DNA from: Lantana camara
Taxonomy: Eukaryota; Streptophyta; Magnoliopsida; Lamiales; Verbenaceae
NCBI GenBank assembly: GCA_037501455.1
Contig: CM074864.1
Coordinates: 55,867,001 to 55,931,000, forward strand
Direction of reading: 5' to 3'
Length of the DNA stretch: 64,000 nt
Positions 22,901 to 32,353 of this stretch are shown piece by piece. How positions within the stretch are numbered: the first letter of the stretch is position 1; every line of letters begins with the position of its first letter. The position numbers were made by a program, and so were the translations under genes. The notes under the pieces are model-generated. The model saw only the letters and a program-made list of their open reading frames with translations, ran no database searches and was not told the DNA's origin.

Positions 22901-25900
22901 ATCTCGAAAAGATAAACGTGTGAATGTGCAACATATCTCCGCCACGAAAAACGAAGGCGATCAGAAGAATAAACGCGTATCGGTGTTTGATAGGCTTGGT
23001 ACTCCCATGAAACGTCCTTCCGTGTTCAAGAGACTCGGGCCTAAGTATCACGAAGCTTCAGAGAACAAGTATGCATCAAGACGTCGCTCGGTGTTCGATC
23101 GTCTCGGTGAAAGCGCATGTGCTGATGGAAACATAGCCCGTGAAGAGTCCATAAAATCGCCAAGTACGACTGGAGAAAATCAAACTCTCCATTTCTCGAT
23201 TGGGGGCACATCTTCTACGTTGCTTATCACAATGGAAAGGCCTGTCACCATAAGAACATGTAATCATGTCACGATTCATGAAGATTGTGACTCTGAAATC
23301 ACGGATGATGAAGTCCAAGATGCGCCTCCACAACTTGAAGATGGAGTGCGAGCAACCGTAGACGAGTTACGAGAAGTCAACCTCGGTACGATAGACGAGC
23401 CTCGGCCAACGTTTGTGAGTGCACTTCTTGACCCTGAAGAAATAACTCGGTACATAAGTTTGTTAAAGGACTACAAAGACGTCTTCGCTTGGACATACAA
23501 AGAAATGCCCGGGTTAGATCCGAAAATCGCGACTCATCGCCTTGGCATAAAGCACGGAGCTCGGCCAGTGAAGCAATCACAACGTGTATGTCGCCCAGAG
23601 TTAGTCCCTCTAATTGAAGCCGAAGTCAACAAGCTTATCGATGCTGGGTTCATTAGAGAAGTGAAATACCCCACTTGGATCTCCAGCATTGTCCCGGTCA
23701 AGAAGAAGAATGGCCAGATTCGCGTATGCGTGGATTTTCGAGACTTGAACAAAGCTTGCCCAAAGGACGACTTCCCGCTGCCAATCATAGAACTTATGGT
23801 TGATGCCACTACAGGCCACGAAGCTTTGTCTTTCATGGATGGGTCATCGGGGTACAACCAAATCAGAATGTCCCCACAAGATGAGGAATGTACAGCGTTT
23901 CGCACTCCTAAAGGCATATACTGCTATAAAGTTATGCCGTTTGGATTAAAGAATGCAGGTGCTACTTATCAACGAGCTATGCAGAATATCTTCGATGACA
24001 TGTTGCATAAAAACGTGGAATGCTATGTCGATGACCTTGTAGTTAAAACTAAGGAAAAGAAAAATCATATAGCGGATCTACAAGTTGTGTTTGATCGACT
24101 GCGAAAATACAATTTGAAGATGAATCCTTTGAAATGCGCGTTTGGAGTCACTTCCGGAAAATTTCTCGGTTTCATAGTTCGCCATCGTGGAATCGAGGTC
24201 GACCCTGCAAAAATTAACGCCATTCAGAAAATGCCCCCGCCCAGAAATCTCAAACAACTGCGGAGTCTACAAGGCAACTTGGCGTTCATTAGAAGGTTCA
24301 TATCAAATTTGGCTGGAAGATGTCAACCTTTTAGTCATCTCATGAAGAAAGGCTCTACTTTTGAATGGGACCGAGGGTGTCAAAATGCATTCGAGAGTAT
24401 CAAGAAACATCTGTCAAATCCGCCTGTTTTAGGAGCTCCGACACCTGGAAAACCGCTTATCTTGTATATCGCCGCCCAAGAGAGGTCAATTGGTGCTCTA
24501 ATGGCACAAGAAAATGATGAAGGAAAGGAAAGGGCACTATACTATCTTAGTAGAGCTTTGACAGAAAATGAGTTGAAGTACTCGCCTGTTGAGAAGATCT
24601 GTTTGGCGTTGTTTTATGCGATTAAGAAGTTGAAACACTACTTCGAGGCTTACTCCATAAGACTCATATCTCGAGCCGACCCAGTTAAATATGTGATGTC
24701 TAAACCCGTGTTATCCGGAAGATTAGCTAAGTGGTCCATCATATTTAACCAATACGAGATAGTTTATGTATCGCAGAAAGCAGTGAAAGGTCAAGCGCTT
24801 GCTAATTTCTTAGCAGATCACCCGGTTCCAGCTGATTGGGAACTGTCGGATGACCTCCCGGATGAAGAAGTCTTCTTCATTGAACCATCGCCAGTGTGGA
24901 TGATGTTCTTTGATGGATCGGCCCGGTTCGATGGAGCAGGTGCAGGAGTGGTGTTCGTTTCACCTGAAAGATTGGTGCTAACATACTCTTTCGTATTAGG
25001 AGAATTATGCTCAAACAATGTGGCCGAATACCAAGCTCTGATCATCGGTCTCCAAATGGCATTCGAAATCGGGATTTTAAATATAAAAGTGTACGGTGAC
25101 TCCAAATTGATAGTCAACCAACTTCGAAACGAGTATGAAGTCAGGAAGGAAGACTTGGTTCCATACTATCAACAAGCTTCTGATTTGATGACAAAGTTTG
25201 AAAATATTGTCCTAAGTCACATTCCAAGGGAGGAAAACAAGTTGGCGGATGCTTTGGCTAACTTGGCCACCGCCATGGCCCTGTCGAAAGGTGAAACGAC
25301 AAGCGTACCCGTGTGTAGCCGATGGGTTGTGCCCTCACTGGAAAAGTTCAACACTGAGGACGTAAGCGTTATTTCGATCGCGGTAAATGATGAGAATGAT
25401 TGGAGAACTCCGATAGTCGACTATCTGAGACATGGAAAGCTACCGTCTGATCCTCGACATAAAACAGAAGTACGTAGGAGATCTTCTCGTTTTCTGCTAC
25501 ATAAGGATACTTTGTATCGACGATCATATGAAGGGACTTACCAACGTTGCTTGAACGGTGATGAAATAATCGAAACTTTGACGGAGACACACTCGGGAGT
25601 ATGTGGGGCTCATCAATCGGGCCCGAAATTGCATTTCAGAATAAAGAGGATGGGATATTACTGGCCAACTATGATCAAGGATTGTTTGGACTATGCGAGA
25701 AAATGCGAAGCTTGCCAAATACATGCTAATCTGATACGCCAACCGCCCGAACCTCTACATCCGGCTGTGGCTTCTTGGCCGTTCGATGCTTGGGGACTTG
25801 ACGTGGTAGGGCCAATCACTCCTAAGTCGTCGGGTGGTCATTCTTACATATTGGCAGCCACTGATTACTTCTCGAAATGGGCGGAAGCGGTACCCCTTAG

Positions 25901-26648
25901 AGAAGTAAAGAAGGAAACGGTGGTCGAATTCATAAGAAGTAATTTAATCTTCAGGTACGGGGTGCCTCGATACATCATCACTGATAATGGGAAACCTTTC
26001 TACAACAAGCTGATGGATAAGCTCTGCGTGCAATTCGGCTTCAGACAACACAATTCATCGATGTACAACGCGGCTGCAAATGGTTTGGCGGAGGCGTTTA
26101 ACAAAACATTGTGTAATCTTCTAAAGAAAGTGGTGTCTAAGTCAAAAAAGGACTGGCATGAAAGAGTAGGGGAAGCATTATGGGCGTATCGAACGACGCA
26201 TCGTACTGCAACTCAAGCTACTCCGTATTCACTAGTTTATGGAGTTGAAGCCGTGCTCCCCTTAGAAAGCCAAATTCCATCGCTTCGTATCGCGATTCAA
26301 GAAGGACTAACTCCTGAAGAAAACGCTCGTCTGAGGCTTGAAGAGTTAGAAGCATTAGATGAGAAAAGACTCGCAGCGCAACAACAGCTTGAATGTTATC
26401 AAGCTCGAATGACGAGGGCGTTCAACAGAAAAGTGCGTCCACGGTCATTTCAAGTTGGAGACTTAGTCTTAGCGGTGAGAAGACCTATCACCATCACTCA
26501 GCGTATGGGAAATAAGTTCATGTCAAAATGGGATGGTCCACATGTGGTGAAAGAAGTATACAAAAATGGCGCCTACAAGTTGGTCGACAAAGATGGCTTG
26601 CGCATCGGACCGATAAATGGCAAATTTTTGAAGAAATACTATGCATAA
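19983..26648 (+). CDS. Tat1 gag-pol polyprotein, intact
   Basis: One 2221-codon frame from the ATG at 19983 (context TTCATGGC; the frame is also open upstream to a TTG at 19956). Numbering residues from 19956: gag core about 190-370; a Cys/His block (KYCKYHRVISHPLEKC) near 472; retropepsin-like protease with LIDGGSAVNIM near 705; a linker with three VF(D/K)RLG units near 1006-1052; reverse transcriptase about 1180-1420 with YVDD near 1357; classical RNase H about 1490-1620; a second RNase H-like domain about 1645-1780 starting MMFFDGSARFDGAGAG; integrase with a zinc-binding HHCC region near 1875-1925 and a DDE core (GLDVVG, ITDNG, LAEAFNKTL). It makes and integrates the element's DNA copy. 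I see no stop or frameshift. The protease active site has DGG instead of DSG/DTG. Confidence 0.95.
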   Translation: MAPKKDQLALKNKEVNQNSKSSTHGHLSDSKSSDGSTPSTPKETNLKETPFEEKNKGSGEMTDGEQIAQMAQAIAHLQKTLEDKDFQIAQLMSKLESNDPGQSSSNPRTPSVQITQTTDGKQVNFLPQKQDSAIRTNHSTASIAALSVQELQDMITNTIRAQYGASYQNSPSYAKPYTKRINSLKMPIGYQPPNFQQFEGKGNPKQHVAHFVETCNNAGTYGDHLVKQFVRSLKGNAFDWYVDLEPESIDSWDQMEREFLNRFYSTRRTVSMIELTNTKQWKNEPVVDYINRWRSLSLNCKDRLSEISAVEMCTQGMHWGLLYILQGIKPRTFEELATRAHDMELSIANHGTDYPTDDQKRDRRDIRKNERFVKPPTKESMTVKAVPVKILPKDKKGVEKPRSQPMQNERRRLTLKEMQEKEYPFPDSDVAHIFDELLARKMIELPEPKRPEESGKVNDPKYCKYHRVISHPLEKCFVLKDKIMALAKEGKIILDCEDVADTNTTSVATSTYVNPLESQKNETTPLVSSGASIAIQFGSFEPGLLSSLLTTENAKCETYVTNEDEDEGEWTVVTRRRRQTRRVEKLHPTWSRKSMPLRHRQDKSKKRSRAPDQKGASNNYYWKPVTLGDFFPKKYFGSKVENMNPASSEEETLHNVACHVTSAAINFTDEDLLLGPKPHNRPLFVSGFMHEQKVNRILIDGGSAVNIMPKFTMKKLGISIDELSQSRLTIQGFNQGGQRAMGMLRTELHIGELKASALLHVIDARTSYNLLLGRPWLHENGVVPSTLHQCFKYLKNGEVVKVDADVKPFTEAESHFADAKLYLAPEFVKEDIPIEVPVESSSEKHKVCDEENKLTCETRDERQKVKFLNGLETLKSDLIMPIINLKSANSPSSEVRPEKLEGVFDPKAYTLLERSGYDFSTPSALGSLRPELTGEKIHGLTEAQLKLKEKGLRVNQPKTGVGYIHTEPVRIRVSRKDKRVNVQHISATKNEGDQKNKRVSVFDRLGTPMKRPSVFKRLGPKYHEASENKYASRRRSVFDRLGESACADGNIAREESIKSPSTTGENQTLHFSIGGTSSTLLITMERPVTIRTCNHVTIHEDCDSEITDDEVQDAPPQLEDGVRATVDELREVNLGTIDEPRPTFVSALLDPEEITRYISLLKDYKDVFAWTYKEMPGLDPKIATHRLGIKHGARPVKQSQRVCRPELVPLIEAEVNKLIDAGFIREVKYPTWISSIVPVKKKNGQIRVCVDFRDLNKACPKDDFPLPIIELMVDATTGHEALSFMDGSSGYNQIRMSPQDEECTAFRTPKGIYCYKVMPFGLKNAGATYQRAMQNIFDDMLHKNVECYVDDLVVKTKEKKNHIADLQVVFDRLRKYNLKMNPLKCAFGVTSGKFLGFIVRHRGIEVDPAKINAIQKMPPPRNLKQLRSLQGNLAFIRRFISNLAGRCQPFSHLMKKGSTFEWDRGCQNAFESIKKHLSNPPVLGAPTPGKPLILYIAAQERSIGALMAQENDEGKERALYYLSRALTENELKYSPVEKICLALFYAIKKLKHYFEAYSIRLISRADPVKYVMSKPVLSGRLAKWSIIFNQYEIVYVSQKAVKGQALANFLADHPVPADWELSDDLPDEEVFFIEPSPVWMMFFDGSARFDGAGAGVVFVSPERLVLTYSFVLGELCSNNVAEYQALIIGLQMAFEIGILNIKVYGDSKLIVNQLRNEYEVRKEDLVPYYQQASDLMTKFENIVLSHIPREENKLADALANLATAMALSKGETTSVPVCSRWVVPSLEKFNTEDVSVISIAVNDENDWRTPIVDYLRHGKLPSDPRHKTEVRRRSSRFLLHKDTLYRRSYEGTYQRCLNGDEIIETLTETHSGVCGAHQSGPKLHFRIKRMGYYWPTMIKDCLDYARKCEACQIHANLIRQPPEPLHPAVASWPFDAWGLDVVGPITPKSSGGHSYILAATDYFSKWAEAVPLREVKKETVVEFIRSNLIFRYGVPRYIITDNGKPFYNKLMDKLCVQFGFRQHNSSMYNAAANGLAEAFNKTLCNLLKKVVSKSKKDWHERVGEALWAYRTTHRTATQATPYSLVYGVEAVLPLESQIPSLRIAIQEGLTPEENARLRLEELEALDEKRLAAQQQLECYQARMTRAFNRKVRPRSFQVGDLVLAVRRPITITQRMGNKFMSKWDGPHVVKEVYKNGAYKLVDKDGLRIGPINGKFLKKYYA

Positions 26649-27330
26649 TGAAGCATGATGCTCCTCGACGCACGAGCCTAAACTGCATGTCAACTCCTGA
26701 CCCATATGAGTATAAACTATGTACGGTAACCACCAATTGTAATGTATGTGGATAAACTGCTAACTTACTCCACTGTTGGTATTTCGTGTGGCTAAAATAG
26801 AAATTCCCCACTCTTGTTCAGGGTGGTTAAACTTTGAATACTCCTGGCCCGCATGAGTATAAACTGTGAACGGCCCTCCTAAATCTTCTCCAAAGAAGTT
26901 TTCTTTGAACTACGTTATGACTTGATCCCTTTCATTAGGGTACGTAGGCAGCTTAGATTTTTCTAAGTTCAGTCACAACTTTATCATGACTTTATGTTGG
27001 TTTTATGTTGAATTGACAATTCTTCATGAAAACTAAGTATAAACAAAAAAAAGTCATATAAAGTTATGTATTGGAGACAAAGTTAGTTTATTTGATTCTT
27101 TCATGTGATAATGAATTATGTATATATGCAAATATATAATTTGTTATAATGGCATTAAAGAAAAGGGGAACTACTCGAAGAGTTGCGATATAAAAAAAAA
27201 AGTTAACTTTTATTAAGCAATCTCTAAAGTAGTAAAGTTCATGACATCATCAAGAAGGAAAAAAAAGGACAAAGAAGAAAAGTCCTAAAGTTAAGCAACC
27301 GAAGGAGAACAATCAACTACTCTAAGCTAT
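26649..27330. other. Region between gag-pol and the antisense gene
   Basis: No frame is supported. A phrase of the form CCTGACCCATATGAGTATAAACT...ACGG recurs near 26694 and 26847 (CCTGGCCCGCATGAGTATAAACTGTGAACGG). The tract should hold the 3' ends of both converging transcripts. Confidence 0.45.
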
Positions 27331-28139
27331 CTATGAGAAAACATCAAAGTCTATCAAATTCTGACGAGTTTCTTCAAGCAGCTCCTCCATCTTCTTAAGG
27401 GCTTCATTTTCCTTTTCGGTCATATAAGGGGCATCTTGAAGTTTCAAAAGAGCCTCTCGACGAGCATCCACGTCAGCTTGCATTTTGGCTAAGTTCTCTT
27501 CTGCTTGACGAAGTTCCGCCCTCAAATTTTCCACTACTCCAGCAGACTTATGTTTCTGTGCCTCAGCTTCGTCAAGACTTTGTAAAGCAAGAGAGAGAGA
27601 TTGTTCATGAGCCTCTTGTGTTAGCCTGTGGATGGAGTTCTGCTTAACACTTGCGAAGTTTGAAGCATTCTCAAGAAATTCCTTCAGGCGATTCTCCAAA
27701 GGTGATGGATCTCTCATGTAATCCTTCATCTTGCCAAAAACAGCTCGTATATCGGATTCTATCTTCGAGAGCGTCTCAAAGGGAGTTCTTTCAATCTTGT
27801 CCCGAATACTCTTCCAAAGGAAGTTGACCAACATTTTCTCGGCTTCACCATAAAGAGCTTGGGGGCAAAACAGAGACGGTTCGGGAGCCATAGAAGGGCG
27901 ATGTGGAACTTTAGATGCCTTTCTAAATGTTTCAAGTACTTCTGTCGGGCGCGCTTTAGGCATCAATTTGGGTAGAGTGATTCTTGGCTGTTCACTATCT
28001 CCTCTGACTGCTTTAGCTTCACCGTTCGGAGGATGAGAAGAATCCACTTTTGACAAGTCGAAAGGGGTGAGCTCATTTACGGAATCACCACTCTGCTCAG
28101 AAGTTGCTCGAACCCCGTCCTCAAGTTGTGAAAGCTGCA
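27331..28139 (-). pseudogene. Coiled-coil 3' exon of the Tat1 PMD gene
   Basis: The exon begins right after TTTCTTGCAG. It opens with QLEDGVRAT, a nonapeptide also present in the gag-pol of the same element (23329-23356 on the other strand). The rest is charged and heptad-rich (about residues 170-265: ENLRAELRQAEENLAKMQAD, ENEALKKMEELLEETRQ), predicting a coiled coil for self-association. It is open to its TAG-type end at 27331. Confidence 0.65.
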
Positions 28140-28214
28140 AGAAAGATGTTATAATTGATGTGAGTAAAGGATCAAAGAAAATATTAACAATTTAAAAAAA
28201 AAAAAAAAGTATTT

Positions 28215-29354
28215 TCAGCCGATATATACATAGAGTGTTAATTCAGCCAACGGTAGATTAGAACTTGGGCAATCTGCAAAAAAGTTAGAATCAACAGTAA
28301 TGTTGTCTAAATTGAACACCTTCTGCTTCTTCTTAAGTTGGCGTTGGCTGTCAGAATCTTCAGCTGAACAAGAAAGGGCAGAGATGACTTCATTGCCTTC
28401 CTTGGCTATCTCGTGTTTCGAGGAAGATGCGCAGAGTAAAGTCATTCGTTTCTTGGGCCTCTCAACTACTTGATAAGCATCCCCAGTCGAACTATCTTCT
28501 TTCTCTGCTGGGAGAATAGAGTCATGAGAAACCTTCGAATGGGAAGTTAGCTTCTTTGCAACGGGTTCATGATCATCGTTTGGTTGCGTAGCCTTAGAAG
28601 AATTGCCTTTATGTTGTTTCGGCATTGTAGAGTTTGGCTTCGTGTTATTCTGAGGAAGCTTTAAGACAATCTTGGTGTTGTTTCTATGAATAGCGTCCCA
28701 AGTTGCTCTCCACCAAATTGTGTACTCTTTCGTGGCCAACGACGAAACATCATGTTTTCCCGGCAGAACTACTGTGGATGACGAGTTCAGAAAAGTGCAT
28801 GAGCGCCAAAGTCGAACAAGTGCAGATAATTCGCAGGTTAAGATTTCTTTCTTCAAGCGACCCGGAATGTGTTGACAAAGGCCGTGTTGACGACTGAATC
28901 GATGAGGACTGTATGCTTCAACGAGATGTTCATTCCCACACCGAAAAGTCAAGTAGCTAGATCGTAGAGATATGAAAATACCCTTGAGGGTGAGGGAGAA
29001 ACAAGTACGATCCATCAGCACTTCCTTATCTTGATGTTTGGGATGTAAGTTTCGAAGGTCTGACGAGCTGATGCTATGGAATAAATCACGTGCCGGCTGA
29101 ATTTCAAAAGACTTAGCCATCTTTTCTCCCGAATGTCTTACCATCGAAGCACATTTTACCTTGTCCCCGCTTTGTTGTTCAATGTTGGAAGTAAAGTGAG
29201 TGTCGAAGTATCGCGCTATCCAACTATAAAGATAATGAATAGGGAAGACAACTGTAGACTCGGTCAAATTCGGCGAAGTAGATATATCCCTTAGACCGCG
29301 ATAAATGCTTGTTAACACAGGTATGGCGAGGGAAAAAAGACGTCCACGAGCCAT
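28215..29354 (-). pseudogene. Middle block of the Tat1 PMD gene
   Basis: This open stretch (from an internal ATG at 29354) continues PMD-like sequence (LTSIYRGLRDISTS, FPIHYLYSWIARYFDTHF) for about 60 residues. It then becomes a basic, low-similarity region with ERPKKRMTLLC and QLKKKQKVFNLDN, candidate nuclear-localisation stretches. It ends in an intron: donor-like GTATAT near 28229 and acceptor TTTCTTGCAG near 28139, including a 16-T tract on the minus strand. Confidence 0.65.
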
Positions 29355-30403
29355 CTGACTAGCAACTTTGAAGACAGTAGCACGAACTCAGTTGATTTGT
29401 CCATGAGGAAGAACAGAGCTGCAAAGCCAGCATGCGAGGAAAGCAGCAAGATAAGTGTCCTCTTTTACATTCTCTTCGATTCCCAAGATCGTGAATGGAT
29501 CAGCGTGGTAATTGGCACGAGTTAAAAGAGACGCGTCGATACTTCCGCAAGGATTTCGAGAAAACCGTGGCTTGCTGGTTCTCTTTTTGTAGACCGTGAT
29601 GGAGGAGGGGCATATCTAGCCGTTTCCTTGAACCAGAAGTTTATCCAATCTGAAATCAGTACGCCATCAGAAGTCTTAGGCAGCATGTGATAAGCCAAGA
29701 ACAAGTACTTGCAGCAACGTGGAAGAGCAGAGTCGTTTCGCGAAGAGGTGGAGCTACGGGCCTGATCGCCAAGAAGTTCATAAGCTGAAGGGATTGCCTC
29801 GTCGTAAAAATCTCCAAGTATGGGCAAGCCGGAAATTCCACGAAGATCCCATAGAGAGATTGACAATTCCCCAACAGCCGTATGCAGAGTATTGGTCGAA
29901 GGATGCCATAACTCGAAGAATGCCTGAAGGACGTTCTTGTCGACGACATACGTGAAGAGTGAAGCATGAATGGCCGCGTAGATGTTTGCTTGAACGAGAC
30001 GATGTTCGAAGAAGGCCAAGATGTGTTCTGTCCATTCCCAGTAGCCGGCGTGGAAGGATACTTCACCAAACTTTGAAGAAGGAATCTTCCAAGAAGTTCC
30101 TTTGGTGACGAGATGCCGATTCGGAAGTGAGAAGCCCATTATCGAGTTGTCGACACCATGTAGAGAAGATTTCAATAAGAGGGTCGGCGAACGAAAGAAT
30201 TCGTCGATGTGATCATCATATAGTTCTGTAGTGATCTCTTCTGACCAGTAGGCGATATGCAGTGTAGAATCAATAGGCTCAGAAGAGAGAAGATCAATAG
30301 CAGACTTGTGAACGGGCAAAGAAGTAGGTTTGATTTTGAAGTTGTCATTGTCGCGGCCGATGACGATGCGTGGAGATGGTTTGGTCTGATCCTCGATAAA
30401 CAT

Positions 30404-32340
30404 CTTGAGAGATTTGAATAGCCTATAATGAATCAAGATCAAACAAAAATAAATAAATTTCAAGTTCAATAAGTTATCTCTATTGAAATAAGTGAAGGAA
30501 ACAGAGAAAACCAAAAATAATTTACCGTTTGTGGTGCCAAAGAAATCTAAAATCCGAAAGCAGTCAAACAGTTGAAGTTCTACGAGGTAAAGCTGTTGAA
30601 GGTTGCTGAAAGCCGAAACCTTGGATCAATTCTTTCCTGAAAAAAAAATTGACAAAGGATTAATTAAGCAGAAGCAGATTCTACGTGGAAAAAAAAGGGG
30701 TAATAAATTAAAATGAGCCGATCAATATTAAAGGGTTGGGATATTTGCAAGGTCTGATTTTGAGGAAACAAAAAAAAAAAAAGGGTCTTGATGCTCTGAA
30801 TACAGGCCCACGTTAATGTAGATACACTTTTCTTTCTAAACAAATAAATGAATGTGGCAAGAACTCCAACTAAAGTTGGTTTCTCCAAATGTGAAACCTC
30901 TTTGTACCATGCATGCAAAGGATACGATTAATGCATGACAAGGGAAAACAAAATCAAATCCTTGGGAAAACAGAACTGCAACCGCGTGTGTTTTACGAGT
31001 TCCACGCTTTGGAATTCCATGCTTTGTTTATAAAATCAACCACGAAGCAAATTTAAAAAAAGAAAAGGAATTTGAAGCCGGCATGTTTAAATCCAACTTC
31101 TCCCAATTTCTGAATATGCGAAATTCAAGCAGAAACAAAAGCAGAGCAAGGCGTGGTCACTTGTGCAAGATTCTTGTTTCTGACTAAAAAAGAAGAACTG
31201 AAGTAGTTCCCACAGTTCGCTTCAGCAATCTTTGTCGCGAAGCACTGAAATTTGCAGAGGAAGGGGCTGTTGCTATGGAGACTTACGGTGCAGCAGTTGA
31301 TGCTTTGCGAGAAGGGCTGATGCGCGACGTGAAGGCAGAAGAACGAGTCGAATGCGACCGAAGAAGATTGATTTGACAGCCTTTATAGTTGACGACGTGC
31401 GACGTGAAGAACGAGATGTACGCCTTTAGCTCATGAATTTAACTCGGTACTCTTCCGATATGTAAATTTTGGGCAGCCATAAAACGAGACTAAAACCGAT
31501 GAAGTCGTGAGTGTAGAGGAAAGAAACCTGTGTCGATTAGATGTTGTCAGTAAAAGTGGTCTCTCACAGTTCTGAGAGGAAATTGATCAAACAGATGGTG
31601 AGCGCGAATCTAAGCAAAAGAGGCGCAGTATATTTCGCATGAAGATTGAACCCGACTGAAGAAGCAGGTGAAGTACGCAGAGGAAGCAAGACGAAGACGT
31701 GCAGTTCACCACAATCAGCAGCTGAAATTTGTTTGTGATTGATCAAGGAGGACGACTTACCTTTATAGGCATGAAGATCATGTAAGTCCCCGTTCTACTA
31801 GGATTCTGTTTGGTATGATCCTTTAGAATTAGAGTTCGGTTTGAACTCTAAAGTTGCCGAAAATTGTTTGAAAAAAAAAAAACAAAAAAAAAAGATGGAA
31901 GAAGACGAAAAGAATAAGGATTCATTGCTGACACCATGTGCATAACTCAAGAAGGCAATATCAGTGGGATTCAAATTCCTTTAACAAATTTGGGCCTTCT
32001 TTAAAATAAATCATGGTCCATCAAAGAGCAAATGGGGTCTAAATTCCATTAATTTGAAGGGCAGCCCTGCTAGGCCCAATGGCATCAAAAGAAGAAAATG
32101 AAAGAGCACCCCAAGTCCAAAGTTCAAGCAAATGCATAAATTTGGTTTCTGTTGGGCCGTGAATATTGCCCCAATCATGTTGGCCACCTAATTTCAAAGT
32201 TTCATATTAAATTATGGAATATGTAAGTTCGAGATTAAAGGTAAAGGCAGCTTCTATGGCAATTCTGAGTTCGGGACGACAAATCAAGTACTTCAAATTT
32301 CGCCGACACGAACGCTTAGCATGTTTTTCGTCGAGCTTTG
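30404..32340 (-). other. Leader and promoter region of the antisense PMD gene
   Basis: No coding frame is supported. Read on the minus strand from the LTR, a TATA-like ACTATAAAGGC at 31380-31390 is a candidate promoter for the PMD gene. The roughly 1-kb leader would contain at least one intron ending at CATTATAG just before the ATG at 30403. G/A-rich stretches (for example 31869-31912) are low complexity. Confidence 0.45.
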
Positions 32341-32353
32341 AAGTGGGGGCATT
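32341..32353 (+). other. Polypurine tract of Tat1
   Basis: AAGTGGGGGCATT sits directly before the 3' LTR start (TGTAAACG at 32354). Its purine core and position match the plus-strand DNA priming site of LTR retrotransposons. Confidence 0.85.

Larger units (their letters stand above)
27331..30403 (-). pseudogene. Antisense plant mobile domain (PMD) gene of Tat1, spliced but broken
   Basis: A gene on the strand opposite gag-pol, between integrase and the 3' LTR. The ATG at 30403 follows a splice-acceptor-like CATTATAG in the 5' UTR. The first coding block (to about 29358) has hallmark PMD residues: WTEHILAFFEHRLVQANIY, FFELWHPSTNTLHTAVGEL, SISLWDLRGISGLPILGDF. A middle block (28215-29354) and a coiled-coil end block (27331-28139) follow. 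The PMD is a plant domain found in host MAIN-type nuclear proteins and in transposons. Here a one-base frameshift near 29525-29530 and an in-frame TGA near 29386 break the protein, unlike gag-pol in the same copy. Role in the element unknown. Confidence 0.8.
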
